Shown: positions 8,179-15,775 of the stretch, in pieces
How positions within the stretch are numbered: the first letter of the stretch is position 1
How the letters are laid out: each line of letters starts with the position of its first letter
From: Pseudalkalibacillus hwajinpoensis
GTDB lineage: Bacteria; Bacillota; Bacilli; Bacillales; Guptibacillaceae
Length of the DNA stretch: 64,000 nt
Direction: 5' to 3'
Assembly (NCBI RefSeq): GCF_015234585.1
Contig: NZ_JADFCM010000008.1
Location: 1,982,295 to 2,046,294 of the forward strand
The notes under the pieces: model-generated
The model's input: the letters and a program-made list of their open reading frames with translations, nothing else
What the model was told of the DNA's origin: nothing
Databases searched by the model: none
Position numbers and translations under genes: made by a program

Positions 8179-8187
8179 ATACATGAT

Positions 8188-8262
8188 TGGGCTATAGCCA
8201 AGCGGTAAGGCAACGGATTTTGATTCCGTCATGCGCTGGTTCGAATCCAGCTAGCCCAGCCA
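8188..8262 (+). tRNA. tRNA-Gln (anticodon TTG)
   Basis: Cloverleaf: acceptor TGGGCTA pairs with TAGCCCA; anticodon stem ACGGA/TCCGT with loop TTTTGAT, so anticodon TTG reads Gln codons; T-loop TTCGAAT; discriminator G and encoded CCA at 8260-8262. Single tRNA gene, convergent with mgsR, six bases apart. Confidence 0.97.
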
Positions 8263-8267
8263 ATTTC

Positions 8268-8651
8268 TTATGAAACCACCGCGAGTTTTTTCTTTCGCTG
8301 TTTTAAGTTCTGAAGTCCTGATTTGTTATAGCCCACAATCAGTTTTTTTCCATTTGTTACGATAGGTCTTCTAAGAAGTTTTGGTTCGTTATGCATAAGC
8401 TCTAACATCTCTGTTATGGTTAAATCGTCAATTTCAACATTTAGCTTTTTAAAGGAGCTACTCCTTCTAGCTAGAATCTCTTCAATTCCGTCAGTAGAAA
8501 GAGTGATAATTTCTTTTAGCTCTTCAATGGAAGGTGTGTCTTTAAATAAGTGACGCTCCTCAAAATTAACGCCATTTTCTTTTAACCAGGCTTTCGTTTT
8601 TCTACATGAGGTACAACTTGGATAAGTGTAAAACAATAATTTATCTTCCAA
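8268..8651 (-). CDS. mgsR: Spx/ArsC-family regulator MgsR (YqgZ) (127 aa)
   Basis: Spx/MgsR-type thioredoxin-fold regulator: redox switch CTSC at residues 13-16 (PSCTSCRKTKAWL), conserved RHLFKDTPS, LARRSSSFKKL and LLRRPIVTNGKKLIVGYN. Length (127) and place directly next to yqgY identify it as MgsR/YqgZ rather than Spx. In B. subtilis MgsR switches on part of the SigB regulon, binds RNA polymerase rather than a classic operator, and is itself SigB dependent. A good SigB promoter is present upstream (8692-8717), together with a TATAAT-like element. Confidence 0.92.
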   Translation of the reverse strand: MEDKLLFYTYPSCTSCRKTKAWLKENGVNFEERHLFKDTPSIEELKEIITLSTDGIEEILARRSSSFKKLNVEIDDLTITEMLELMHNEPKLLRRPIVTNGKKLIVGYNKSGLQNLKQRKKKLAVVS

Positions 8652-8691
8652 TTTAAATCCTCCCCGTTACGTTTTCCGTTAATAACTAACA

Positions 8692-8717
8692 TTACCCACA
8701 TTATACAACACTTAAAC
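8692..8717 (-). promoter_or_regulatory. Candidate SigB promoter of mgsR
   Basis: Read on the minus strand: GTTTAA, 14 bases, GGGTAA, about 40 bases upstream of the mgsR start. The B. subtilis SigB consensus is GTTTaa-N12-15-GGGtAt, so 11 of 12 positions agree. A TATAAT lies within the spacer and could serve a SigA promoter. Confidence 0.8.
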
Positions 8718-8739
8718 AAATATTGTACAAGAAAAAGAT

Positions 8740-8768
8740 TTGTATTTTTGTGAACGATTTGGGATAAT
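8740..8768 (+). promoter_or_regulatory. Candidate SigA promoter upstream of yqgY (distal)
   Basis: TTGTAT, 17-base spacer, GATAAT, pointing towards yqgY. Confidence 0.5.
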
Positions 8769-8829
8769 AAATTGGAACCCTTTTCAAGGTTAAATAAGGA
8801 AAGTCATTATTTTGCCATGAGACTAGCAT

Positions 8830-8858
8830 TTACTTTTCTACAGAACCTCATATATAAT
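8830..8858 (+). promoter_or_regulatory. Candidate SigA promoter of yqgY (proximal)
   Basis: TTACTT, 17-base spacer, TATAAT (perfect -10), about 35 bases before the yqgY ribosome site AAGGGAGGA. Confidence 0.6.
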
Positions 8859-8899
8859 ACGATATGTATGAGGAATGAACGAGCAAGGGAGGAACTTTT

Positions 8900-9145
8900 A
8901 TGCCTAGAATGTACCGAGTTTTAGCTTTCTGGACCGGCATTTTCTCACTAATGGGCTTTGTTGGTGAGATGCCAGTATTGGGATTGCTGTTCCTTGGCCA
9001 GGCCGGCATGTTTTTAGCGTTAAGTTATTTAAACTTAACAGAACGTACTTATCTGTATATTTTTGGTGTATACTTAACTTTATTTATGGTCGGTTTTTCA
9101 TACTGGTCAGTGTTCATGATGACGCCTGGATCAGGCGGACATTAA
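8900..9145 (+). CDS. yqgY: YqgY, DUF2626 small membrane protein (81 aa)
   Basis: Matches the DUF2626/YqgY family: three hydrophobic segments (about residues 7-22, 27-44 and 50-73) and a C-terminal tail PGSGGH. Ribosome site GGGAGGAA seven bases before the ATG. Integral membrane protein of unknown function. Own promoter and own terminator (9153-9185), so monocistronic. The Gly-rich tail ending in His recurs in the nearby YqgW. Confidence 0.88.
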   Translation: MPRMYRVLAFWTGIFSLMGFVGEMPVLGLLFLGQAGMFLALSYLNLTERTYLYIFGVYLTLFMVGFSYWSVFMMTPGSGGH

Positions 9146-9152
9146 TTCGAAC

Positions 9153-9185
9153 GAAAAAAGACGATGCTCATGCATCGTCTTTTTT
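9153..9185. terminator. Bidirectional terminator yqgY / methyltransferase
   Basis: AAAAAGACGATGC, loop TCAT-like, GCATCGTCTTTTT: perfect stem with A-run left and T-run right. Overlaps the 3' end of the minus-strand methyltransferase gene. Confidence 0.88.
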
Positions 9186-10265
9186 TCTTTGGCGCTTTTC
9201 TTGAATCATGACAAGAAACTGATTTGATTCTGCTAACCATCTAATTGCTCGATTTTGTTTTTGTTCATTAGAAAACGGTTTATCTGGATTGACTTGCTTA
9301 ATAAAGCTTAATAGATCATGCTTCAAAAGAAACTGTCCCTGCGGCAAGCACTCAAGCCATTCTAGTCCATTTTCTATTCCAATCTTTTCAATTGCATCAA
9401 TAGAAACATGGGTGGTTAAATCCATTTCCCCTGGATACCGGAGAACGTCTTCCATTAATTGGTGTTTCCTGTACCCGCGCAGACTCCCCCTTTTCCTTGC
9501 AGGATGTTGCCATTCCTCGTTCGTGTAGCCGTAGTCAATTGTATAAACTTTCCCCTCGGAAATCCATTCACCAGTCTTATAAAGCCAATCGCTCATGATC
9601 AAGGGTACTTCAAAGCGTTGATCTTCCGCAAGAACAACGTCATGATGATTTAACCATTTGATTAGCTTTGCATCTGTACAAGGTTTGTAGATCTCCCTAA
9701 AAGAACCACGATGATCTATTCCCACACACACTTCGTACAATTGCTTTTGAAATTTCTCTACAACCCGAACAGGAAAAGCATCTAACAGTTCATTGGATAA
9801 AAGAATACCGTTTAATATAGGTACGTCATTCTTTATTTCAGAAAGTGAAGAATACATTCTCACGTTAAGCCCGTGCACCTTTTCTTTAATTAGACGACGA
9901 TGGTATTGACTTGCTTCTATCACACAATAAGTTAGTTGATGAAAAAGTGCCTGGTCTTTTTGTTTCACTTCATCAAGAAAGGAGGCAATGAAGTTCCCAT
10001 CACCAGACCCTGCATCAACAATGAAAGGTTCAAGATTATGCTTGTGAATATCGGCGATCAGAACCCGAGCCATAACTCTAGGAAAAATATCATGAACACT
10101 TGTAGATGTATAGAAATCACCGTTTCGACCTGTTTTAGGTTGATTTACCTGGTAATAGCCATACCGCTCATGATAAAGAGACAGCGTCATAAATTTCTCG
10201 AACGATATAGCGCCTCCAGGACTACGCTCGATCTCCTTCATGATTTCATCCCTTAAAGACGTCAT
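9168..10265 (-). CDS. MidA/NDUFAF7-family (COG1565) SAM-dependent methyltransferase (365 aa)
   Basis: N-terminal signature of the family: ISFEKFMTLSLYHERYGYY followed by GDFYTSTSVH; SAM motif I IVDAGSGDGNF (about residues 80-90); later LSNELLDAFPVRVVE, the conserved ELLDA(F)P block. Relatives in mitochondria (NDUFAF7) methylate an arginine of complex I subunit NDUFS2; bacterial substrates are not known and this organism type usually lacks complex I of that form. It abuts yqgX with no gap and should be cotranslated with it. Confidence 0.88.
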   Translation of the reverse strand: MTSLRDEIMKEIERSPGGAISFEKFMTLSLYHERYGYYQVNQPKTGRNGDFYTSTSVHDIFPRVMARVLIADIHKHNLEPFIVDAGSGDGNFIASFLDEVKQKDQALFHQLTYCVIEASQYHRRLIKEKVHGLNVRMYSSLSEIKNDVPILNGILLSNELLDAFPVRVVEKFQKQLYEVCVGIDHRGSFREIYKPCTDAKLIKWLNHHDVVLAEDQRFEVPLIMSDWLYKTGEWISEGKVYTIDYGYTNEEWQHPARKRGSLRGYRKHQLMEDVLRYPGEMDLTTHVSIDAIEKIGIENGLEWLECLPQGQFLLKHDLLSFIKQVNPDKPFSNEQKQNRAIRWLAESNQFLVMIQEKRQRKKDDA

Positions 10266-10907
10266 TTATAAAGAAAATCCATTTAGAAACGGATTCTCTG
10301 CCATCTCCACTTCTATTGTCGTAGACGGTCCATGACCAGAGGCTACAATCGTTTCTTCTGGTAATACTAGAAGGCGGTTATGTATACTGTTCAGCAGCTG
10401 CTTTTGATTTCCACCAGGAAGATCAGTTCTTCCTACGCTACCTGCAAAAAGGGCATCACCTGAAAAGACTAGATTAACGTCTTTAAAATAAAATGAGACG
10501 CTACCAGGTGAATGTCCTGGCGTTTCAAATACCTCAAATTGAAACGGTCCGATTGTCATTTCCCCTTCACTTTCAATTAAATGATCAGCCGGCTTACCTT
10601 CAATATCATCAACTACCGGAAACAGCTTAGAGCCATTTAAAGAAGCATCTGAAAGCCATTTTTCCTCATAAATATGTAAGTAAACTGGGATTTGATACGT
10701 TTCTCTTATCAGATCCACCGCTCCAATATGATCGAAATGAGCATGAGTTAAAAGAATAGCGATTGGTTTTAGTTCTAGCTTTTCCACTTTCCTTTTGATT
10801 CGACCACCTTCAGCTCCCGGATCAATGATAAGAGCCTCATTTTGCTCATTCCATAAGAATCCTGCGTTTGCTTGCACCGGCCCAACAGCCATTTGTTTCC
10901 ATTCCAT
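10266..10907 (-). CDS. yqgX: YqgX-type metallo-beta-lactamase-fold hydrolase (213 aa)
   Basis: Glyoxalase II-like fold with the zinc motif THAHFDHIG (about residues 53-61), downstream His in ETPGHSPGS, Asp in FSGDALF and terminal His in ASGHGP. YqgX of B. subtilis acts in methylglyoxal detoxification or persulfide handling according to family knowledge; the substrate here is inferred. Ribosome site GGAGG places the start at ATG 10907 rather than at 10922. Cotranscribed with the downstream methyltransferase (zero spacing). Confidence 0.9.
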   Translation of the reverse strand: MEWKQMAVGPVQANAGFLWNEQNEALIIDPGAEGGRIKRKVEKLELKPIAILLTHAHFDHIGAVDLIRETYQIPVYLHIYEEKWLSDASLNGSKLFPVVDDIEGKPADHLIESEGEMTIGPFQFEVFETPGHSPGSVSFYFKDVNLVFSGDALFAGSVGRTDLPGGNQKQLLNSIHNRLLVLPEETIVASGHGPSTTIEVEMAENPFLNGFSL

Positions 10908-10980
10908 TGTCATCGCCTCCATTGAAAGATTATGTTTCTTATTCTACACTATACAAAAGGTTGTACAAAAGGAGATGTTT

Positions 10981-11460
10981 ATGTTGAAAAACATGTATGG
11001 CGTAGAAATGAATCCCCCAAATAATAAACTACCTGGCTTCATGGCCCAGATAGTGAAAAAGACAGCCGAACTTGCAAAAGTGTTTGATCGAGATAAACAG
11101 CTCGTTATTCTAAATGATCGTGAAGAAGCTGTTGCTCTTCAGGAATACTACATTTCAAAAAATATATTTCAAGAGTTCTACTCACTTCTATACCTTTCTC
11201 CAAACACAGAAATAACGCCCTCTTTTTCAGATTATGGCTTTGTTTCTCAAAACAATGAGTATTTTCTTTATAAAAAGATGATCTCCTGCTTCACTATAAG
11301 GAACGGAGAGCAGTCGCAAATCGAAATGGCGATTCTTCAAATGGAAGAGCATTTGATTTGCAAAGAGGGTGAACTCTTTTTTGTTGATCATATGTCCATT
11401 GAACTAATGGAGGGTATTGCTCGAGCTTATAACATTGAACTTACATTTTTGGTTGAATAA
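10981..11460 (+). CDS. Uncharacterised soluble protein (159 aa)
   Basis: I do not recognise this family. AAAGGAGATG lies before the ATG at 10981; open sequence upstream of that is antisense to yqgX and is not used. The protein is soluble and mixed alpha/beta in look, without Cys pairs, signal peptide or known catalytic motif; acidic C-terminal third. It lies between yqgX (divergent) and yqgW (same strand, 147 bases on), a slot with no gene in the B. subtilis order as I know it. Confidence 0.72.
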   Translation: MLKNMYGVEMNPPNNKLPGFMAQIVKKTAELAKVFDRDKQLVILNDREEAVALQEYYISKNIFQEFYSLLYLSPNTEITPSFSDYGFVSQNNEYFLYKKMISCFTIRNGEQSQIEMAILQMEEHLICKEGELFFVDHMSIELMEGIARAYNIELTFLVE

Positions 11461-11607
11461 CACCTCGACAAACGAAAAGAAAACGGTTAAAATAAGAAAG
11501 GACTTATCGTACATACCACGCAAGTTAGAAAAATTTATGATTTAACCATGCAACAGCTATTTTACGGGTATACTGATAAAGAGTGCATGGATAGGGAGGT
11601 ATTCCAA

Positions 11608-11793
11608 ATGGGGTTAGCAATTATTTTTGCAATCGTTACGTTATTTTGCGTATGGGGCGTATTCCGTTCTCTTCGTGAAAAGAACTTTATGGGCCTTGCC
11701 TTTGCAGGATTAACAGTGCTTGTATTCGGCGCCTTTACTGTTGCCACAATGATCGATATACTTTTCGGATCTGGGGGCGGCGGAGGCCACTAA
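11608..11793 (+). CDS. yqgW: YqgW, DUF2759 small membrane protein (61 aa)
   Basis: Two transmembrane helices (residues 2-19 and 28-50) around a basic RSLREKN loop, and a tail FGSGGGGGH. Fits DUF2759/YqgW by size and position after yqgX. The ribosome site GGGAGG is seven bases before ATG 11608; the frame is open further upstream but without a site. Followed at once by a terminator. Function unknown. Confidence 0.85.
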   Translation: MGLAIIFAIVTLFCVWGVFRSLREKNFMGLAFAGLTVLVFGAFTVATMIDILFGSGGGGGH

Positions 11794-11822
11794 AAAAACA
11801 GCCATTTAGGCTGTTTTTTTAT
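11793..11822 (+). terminator. Terminator of yqgW
   Basis: AAAAAACAGCC-ATTTA-GGCTGTTTTTTT directly after the stop codon. Confidence 0.9.
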
Positions 11823-11907
11823 TTTGAAGAAAAATGAAAAGAATAAGCTTATGAACCTGTCACAGCATAGCAAAACAACCAGTAATCAACTAAATGATGA
11901 CAGGCAC

Positions 11908-12213
11908 TTATTCTAAGTGCCTGTTTACCGAATCAAGTTTATCATCCATCTTAACCTTTTTATCACGACGATCATCTATACGAAGGTTAGTAGCGACACG
12001 CTCTATCCCCGCTTGAAAAGGTGCCTCATGTATGGCATGGACCACCTCGAGAAGATCTGCTATTTCCCCTTCAATAAGAGTGCTCATTGGTGTTAACCTA
12101 TAAGTAACTCGATCTGAATAGGATTCAAGAATTTTCTGTACCTCAGCTACATATTTGCTGACACTAGGAGTTTCTGTACCAATCGGAATAACCGTAACGT
12201 CTACAATTGCCAT
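11908..12213 (-). CDS. yqgV: MTH1187-family thiamine-binding protein YqgV (101 aa)
   Basis: Ferredoxin-like small protein of the Thiamine_BP/MTH1187 family: VDVTVIPIGTETPSVSKYV at the start, TYRLTPMSTLIEG in the middle and ...VHAIHEAPFQAGIERV. Family members form tetramers that bind thiamine. Strong ribosome site AAAGGAGGAAA. Its ATG overlaps the stop of the fetB-like gene, so it is the third gene of an ABC-transporter operon, next to (but separate from) the thi operon. Confidence 0.88.
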   Translation of the reverse strand: MAIVDVTVIPIGTETPSVSKYVAEVQKILESYSDRVTYRLTPMSTLIEGEIADLLEVVHAIHEAPFQAGIERVATNLRIDDRRDKKVKMDDKLDSVNRHLE

Positions 12214-12986
12214 TATTTATTTCCTCCTTTGACTTCTAATAACTGCATCTTTCGATTATAGAAAAAGCGATATGTAACTAACGATATAATCATCGCACAT
12301 ATGGAAACGGATGAGAAGATGCTTATCGATATTACAATTTGATATCGTATAGCTTCAATGGGCGAAGCGCCACCTAGAATAAGTCCTGTCATCATACCGG
12401 GCAATTGTACAAGACCAATCGTTTTTAATCCATCTACGTTAGGGATCATAGCCGCACGAATTGTTTTCCTTATGATCATTTGAGAAGCTTGTGACGAATT
12501 TGCCCCAAGTGACAACGCTGCAAGAATTTTCCCTTTGCTATCATGAAACTCATTTTTCATTCTCTCAAATGCTAGACCTGTTGCAACCATACTATTACCA
12601 ATAATCATTCCACTCATTGGAATGACTTGTTCTGATTTAAATGGAATGATATCAAAAATAATCCATAGTGAGAGAACAAACACTTCAATCAATATGAGAG
12701 AACAAAGAGATAGCAGAAAGGCATAGGGTATACCCTTTCCTCTTTTGGCAGCTTGTAGAGAAGCAATGACCAGCATAACCGCTACCCAAAGTCCTATTCC
12801 CTGCCAATCAGGCATTGAAAACAAAAAAGTAAGAATGTATCCTATAAAAAATAATTGAACTACCCCACGTAAGGAGGACCAAATCGCGGATTTGCCAATT
12901 CCTAGTGAAAATAAATAAGAAAGAGACACGGGGATTATGACAAAGAGAATCATCGTTAATAAAGATAGATTTGATATTTCAGTCAT
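12213..12986 (-). CDS. fetB: FetB-like (UPF0014) ABC transporter permease (257 aa)
   Basis: Integral membrane protein with seven or so hydrophobic segments and the UPF0014/FetB signatures: SLRGVVQLFFIGY near residue 40, MIIGNSMVATGLAFERM near 126-142 and the coupling block LGANSSQASQMIIRKTIRAAMIP near 160. In E. coli FetAB exports iron under oxidative stress. Three bases after fetA and overlapping yqgV by one codon, thus one operon. Whether the substrate here is iron or related to thiamine is open. Confidence 0.88.
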   Translation of the reverse strand: MTEISNLSLLTMILFVIIPVSLSYLFSLGIGKSAIWSSLRGVVQLFFIGYILTFLFSMPDWQGIGLWVAVMLVIASLQAAKRGKGIPYAFLLSLCSLILIEVFVLSLWIIFDIIPFKSEQVIPMSGMIIGNSMVATGLAFERMKNEFHDSKGKILAALSLGANSSQASQMIIRKTIRAAMIPNVDGLKTIGLVQLPGMMTGLILGGASPIEAIRYQIVISISIFSSVSICAMIISLVTYRFFYNRKMQLLEVKGGNK

Positions 12987-12989
12987 TGG

Positions 12990-13685
12990 TTATCCTTCCA
13001 AAAAGTGCTTTAAAGCATCTGATTTAGGCGATTGAAACAATATTTTCGTTTCTCCTTGTTCTTCAATCTTTCCTTCATTCATAAAGAGAGTATATGAACC
13101 AAGCCTCTTCGCCTGTTTTAGATCATGTGTAATCATTAGAATCGTTTTCCCTTCTTCATTCACAAGTGTATGTAACAATTCTTCCATCCAATCAACTGTA
13201 CGCATATCAAGCGCACTAGTCACCTCGTCTAATAACAACACCTCAGGATTATTAGCAAGCGTTCTCGCAAATGCCACTCTTTGCTCTTCACCACCAGATA
13301 AATTTTCCACATCTTTTGTTAAAAAATCGCGAGGTAATTGAACTTTCTCTAATAGTTGAATGCCCATTTTTTCATTCCATTTCTTTTCTAGAAGCGGTCC
13401 AAACTTTAAATTATCTTCAATTGTTCCATTAAATAGGTGAGCCTGTTGAAAGACCATCCCAATATTTCGACGTAGCTTATTGATTGGAAATTCATCTAGC
13501 TTCTTTCCTTTAAAGAGAATTTCACCTCTATCAGGATCCTCTAATCGGTTCAGCAACATCAATAAGCTACTTTTTCCAGCGCCTGAAGGGCCGATGATCG
13601 TTGTTAATGATCCTTCTAGCATATCAAAATGAATATCTGACACACGTTCATTATTCACATTTTTCACTTCAATTATTTTATTCAT
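12990..13685 (-). CDS. fetA: FetA-like ABC transporter ATPase (231 aa)
   Basis: ABC ATPase with Walker A GPSGAGKSS (32-40), Q-loop VFQQAHLF, signature LSGGEEQR, Walker B VLLLDEVTSALD and switch His in MITHD. The signature SGGEEQR and the companion UPF0014 permease place it in the FetA/YbbL group. First gene of a three-gene operon; its promoter probably lies in 13690-13800 (AT-rich). Confidence 0.9.
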   Translation of the reverse strand: MNKIIEVKNVNNERVSDIHFDMLEGSLTTIIGPSGAGKSSLLMLLNRLEDPDRGEILFKGKKLDEFPINKLRRNIGMVFQQAHLFNGTIEDNLKFGPLLEKKWNEKMGIQLLEKVQLPRDFLTKDVENLSGGEEQRVAFARTLANNPEVLLLDEVTSALDMRTVDWMEELLHTLVNEEGKTILMITHDLKQAKRLGSYTLFMNEGKIEEQGETKILFQSPKSDALKHFLEG

Positions 13686-13814
13686 GAGACGACCTTTCCT
13701 TACTGTAAATTAACACCATTATTCTATCATGCATTGATGACCTATGATACGAAAGTGCCTTTCGTGTATAGCTTATGTATTTTCGACCTTCTCATCCTAA
13801 AAGACAACCCCAAA

Positions 13815-13840
13815 TAAAAAACTCTGCGCAGTGCAGAGCT
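13815..13840 (-). terminator. Terminator of the thi operon
   Basis: On the minus strand GCTCTGC-ACTGC-GCAGAG followed by TTTTTTA, overlapping the thiD stop codon region. Confidence 0.85.
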
Positions 13841-14651
13841 ATTGTTTCATTCCACTTATTAGCTTTTGCCTATGCGCAGAGTGGTTCGTAGGTCCAATTC
13901 CATTACCTATAGAAAGAGAATTCGCAATGGCTGCTGTAATAAATTCTTTTGCAGTTGAGACCGCCTCTTGTATTGTTCGTCCTTTCGCAAGCTCTGCAGC
14001 GATGCAAGCAGAGAAGGTACATCCCGTTCCATGAGTATGTTTTGTATCAATTCGTTTAGACTCATAGTGATAAAAACGTTGGTTCGCATACAAAACATCT
14101 ATAGAAGTTTCTCCATCCATATGTCCGCCTTTAACAAGGACAGCCTTTGCACCAAAGTCCTGTAATGCCGCTGCAGCTTCTTCCATTTCTCGAACTGAAG
14201 TAATTGAGTCGCCACCTAATAACTCCGAAGCTTCAGGAATATTTGGTGTAATAATAGTACCAAGAGGAATGAGTTCTTCCTTCATGGCACGAATCGCCTC
14301 TTTTTGAAGGAGTGATGCTCCTCCCTTTGCAATCATAACAGGATCAATCACAAGGTTTGGCACCTGGTATTCTCTTATCTTCTTAGCAACGCCCAAAATA
14401 ATATCACTAGAGAAAAGCATACCAGTTTTCACAGCATCTGTTCCAATATCCGATAGCACAGCATCTAACTGAGATTGAACCGCTTCTATAGATTGGGGAT
14501 AAACATTGTGAACCCCTAGAGTATTTTGCGCTGTAAGTGCCGTTATGGCACTCATCCCAAACACCTCACGCTCTTGAAATGTTTTTAAATCGGCCTGAAT
14601 ACCAGCTCCTCCCCCACTATCAGATCCAGCTATCGTAAGTGCTTTACGCAT
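13839..14651 (-). CDS. thiD: Hydroxymethylpyrimidine/phosphomethylpyrimidine kinase ThiD (270 aa)
   Basis: Ribokinase-fold kinase that phosphorylates HMP and HMP-P. Motifs: IAGSDSGGGAGIQADLKT (residues 6-23), the MIAKGG substrate block, and the nucleotide/anion-hole end HGTGCTFSACIAAELAKG. AAGGAG before ATG 14651 (a GTG three codons up is too close to it). Last gene of the TPP-riboswitch operon, 16 bases after thiO. Confidence 0.96.
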   Translation of the reverse strand: MRKALTIAGSDSGGGAGIQADLKTFQEREVFGMSAITALTAQNTLGVHNVYPQSIEAVQSQLDAVLSDIGTDAVKTGMLFSSDIILGVAKKIREYQVPNLVIDPVMIAKGGASLLQKEAIRAMKEELIPLGTIITPNIPEASELLGGDSITSVREMEEAAAALQDFGAKAVLVKGGHMDGETSIDVLYANQRFYHYESKRIDTKHTHGTGCTFSACIAAELAKGRTIQEAVSTAKEFITAAIANSLSIGNGIGPTNHSAHRQKLISGMKQ

Positions 14652-14667
14652 AAAACTCACTCCTTCA

Positions 14668-15759
14668 TTATATAACCTGGAAACGATCAGGTCGAAATTG
14701 ACCGAGCCCTATTTCACTAACACTTCCATCGATTTCATCAGCTACAATCTTTGCTGTAACAGGACTAAGTAAGATTCCGTTCCGATAATGACCAGTGGCT
14801 AAAATAACCTTAGGTTTATGATCTAGCTTTCCGATAATAGGAAAGCCATCTTGAGTAGCAGGTCTTAACCCCGCCCACTTATGAAATGGATTTTTCTGCT
14901 GTAAGGCAGGCATCACTTGCTTACTCCATTTCTCAAGTCTTCCTACACCATGTTCCGTAACAGCTGTATCAAAACCAGCGATGTCCTCCGAAGCACCAGC
15001 AACCACTGATCCATTTGCTTTCGCTACAAGATAGCCTTGACTTGTAAAAATAATGTGATTGAGAGATGGGGCTTCATATGCGCAAATTTGTCCTCGTATT
15101 GGATAAATTGGCAACGTCAAACCAAGTGCTTCCTCCCAGTACATAGACCATGCTCCTGCAGCAAGAACAACTCGATCGCTTGCGATCCGTTGACCTTTTA
15201 CCACAACGTTATTCTCTTCAAACGTCGCCTCTCCCGCATTCTCTATCACCCGAACACCTAACTTGCGACAAGCATCTAAAAGTGCTGAGACGTAGCCAGG
15301 AGCATAAATATGTGACTCTTCTGGACACCATAATGCTGCAACAACATCTTGAGAAAGGCCTGGCTCTTTCTCTCTTACTTCGTCAGCATTTAATATTGTA
15401 GATTCGACGTTAAACTTACGTTGCCAGGCCTGCTTTGTCTCAAGAGACAGCCGATCAGCCTCATGATAGATACAATAAAGACTGCCGCTCTCGCTATATT
15501 CAAAATCAACATCTGAATTCTGTTTGATTTCTTCCTGCCATTTCGGGAAAAGCTTTAAACTATTTTGGCAAAGCCTGAAAAAATCATCTGGATCTTCTTC
15601 AATTTCCGAATAAGGCGCAAGCATGCCTGCAGCTGCACCTGAAGCTTGCCCCCCACACTTATGAGCTTCTACTACAGTCGTTTCATGTCCCCTCGTACGG
15701 CATTCATAGGCAATGGAGAGACCAATCACTCCGCCTCCTACAATCGTAATGTTAGCCAT
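14668..15759 (-). CDS. thiO: Glycine oxidase ThiO (363 aa)
   Basis: FAD-dependent amine oxidase that makes iminoglycine for the thiazole ring. Dinucleotide motif ITIVGGGVIGLSIAYE at residues 4-19, GQASGAAAGML after it, and the C-terminal FAD block ATGHYRNGILLSP. Start at ATG 15759 is fixed by AGAAGGAGGGCG; the longer open frame upstream lies inside thiG. Presence of ThiO rather than ThiH means oxygen-dependent synthesis as in B. subtilis. Confidence 0.95.
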   Translation of the reverse strand: MANITIVGGGVIGLSIAYECRTRGHETTVVEAHKCGGQASGAAAGMLAPYSEIEEDPDDFFRLCQNSLKLFPKWQEEIKQNSDVDFEYSESGSLYCIYHEADRLSLETKQAWQRKFNVESTILNADEVREKEPGLSQDVVAALWCPEESHIYAPGYVSALLDACRKLGVRVIENAGEATFEENNVVVKGQRIASDRVVLAAGAWSMYWEEALGLTLPIYPIRGQICAYEAPSLNHIIFTSQGYLVAKANGSVVAGASEDIAGFDTAVTEHGVGRLEKWSKQVMPALQQKNPFHKWAGLRPATQDGFPIIGKLDHKPKVILATGHYRNGILLSPVTAKIVADEIDGSVSEIGLGQFRPDRFQVI

Positions 15760-15775
15760 GATCGCCCTCCTTCTA

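Larger units (their letters stand above)
7831..8187. other. 357-base non-coding stretch
   Basis: AT-rich, no convincing open frame with a ribosome site on either strand. It holds a minus-strand terminator (7970-8011) and an inverted repeat before tRNA-Gln (8155-8178). The promoter of the small membrane protein/ybjQ run is probably in 7850-7960 but I cannot single out one. Confidence 0.6.

Noticed and set aside
11567..11572. GGGTAT before yqgW as a SigB -10
   Set aside because: No GTTT-type -35 lies 12-15 bases upstream.
12720..12740. GGGTATACCC palindrome in the fetB-like gene
   Set aside because: It is inside coding sequence and explained by codons; no promoter context.
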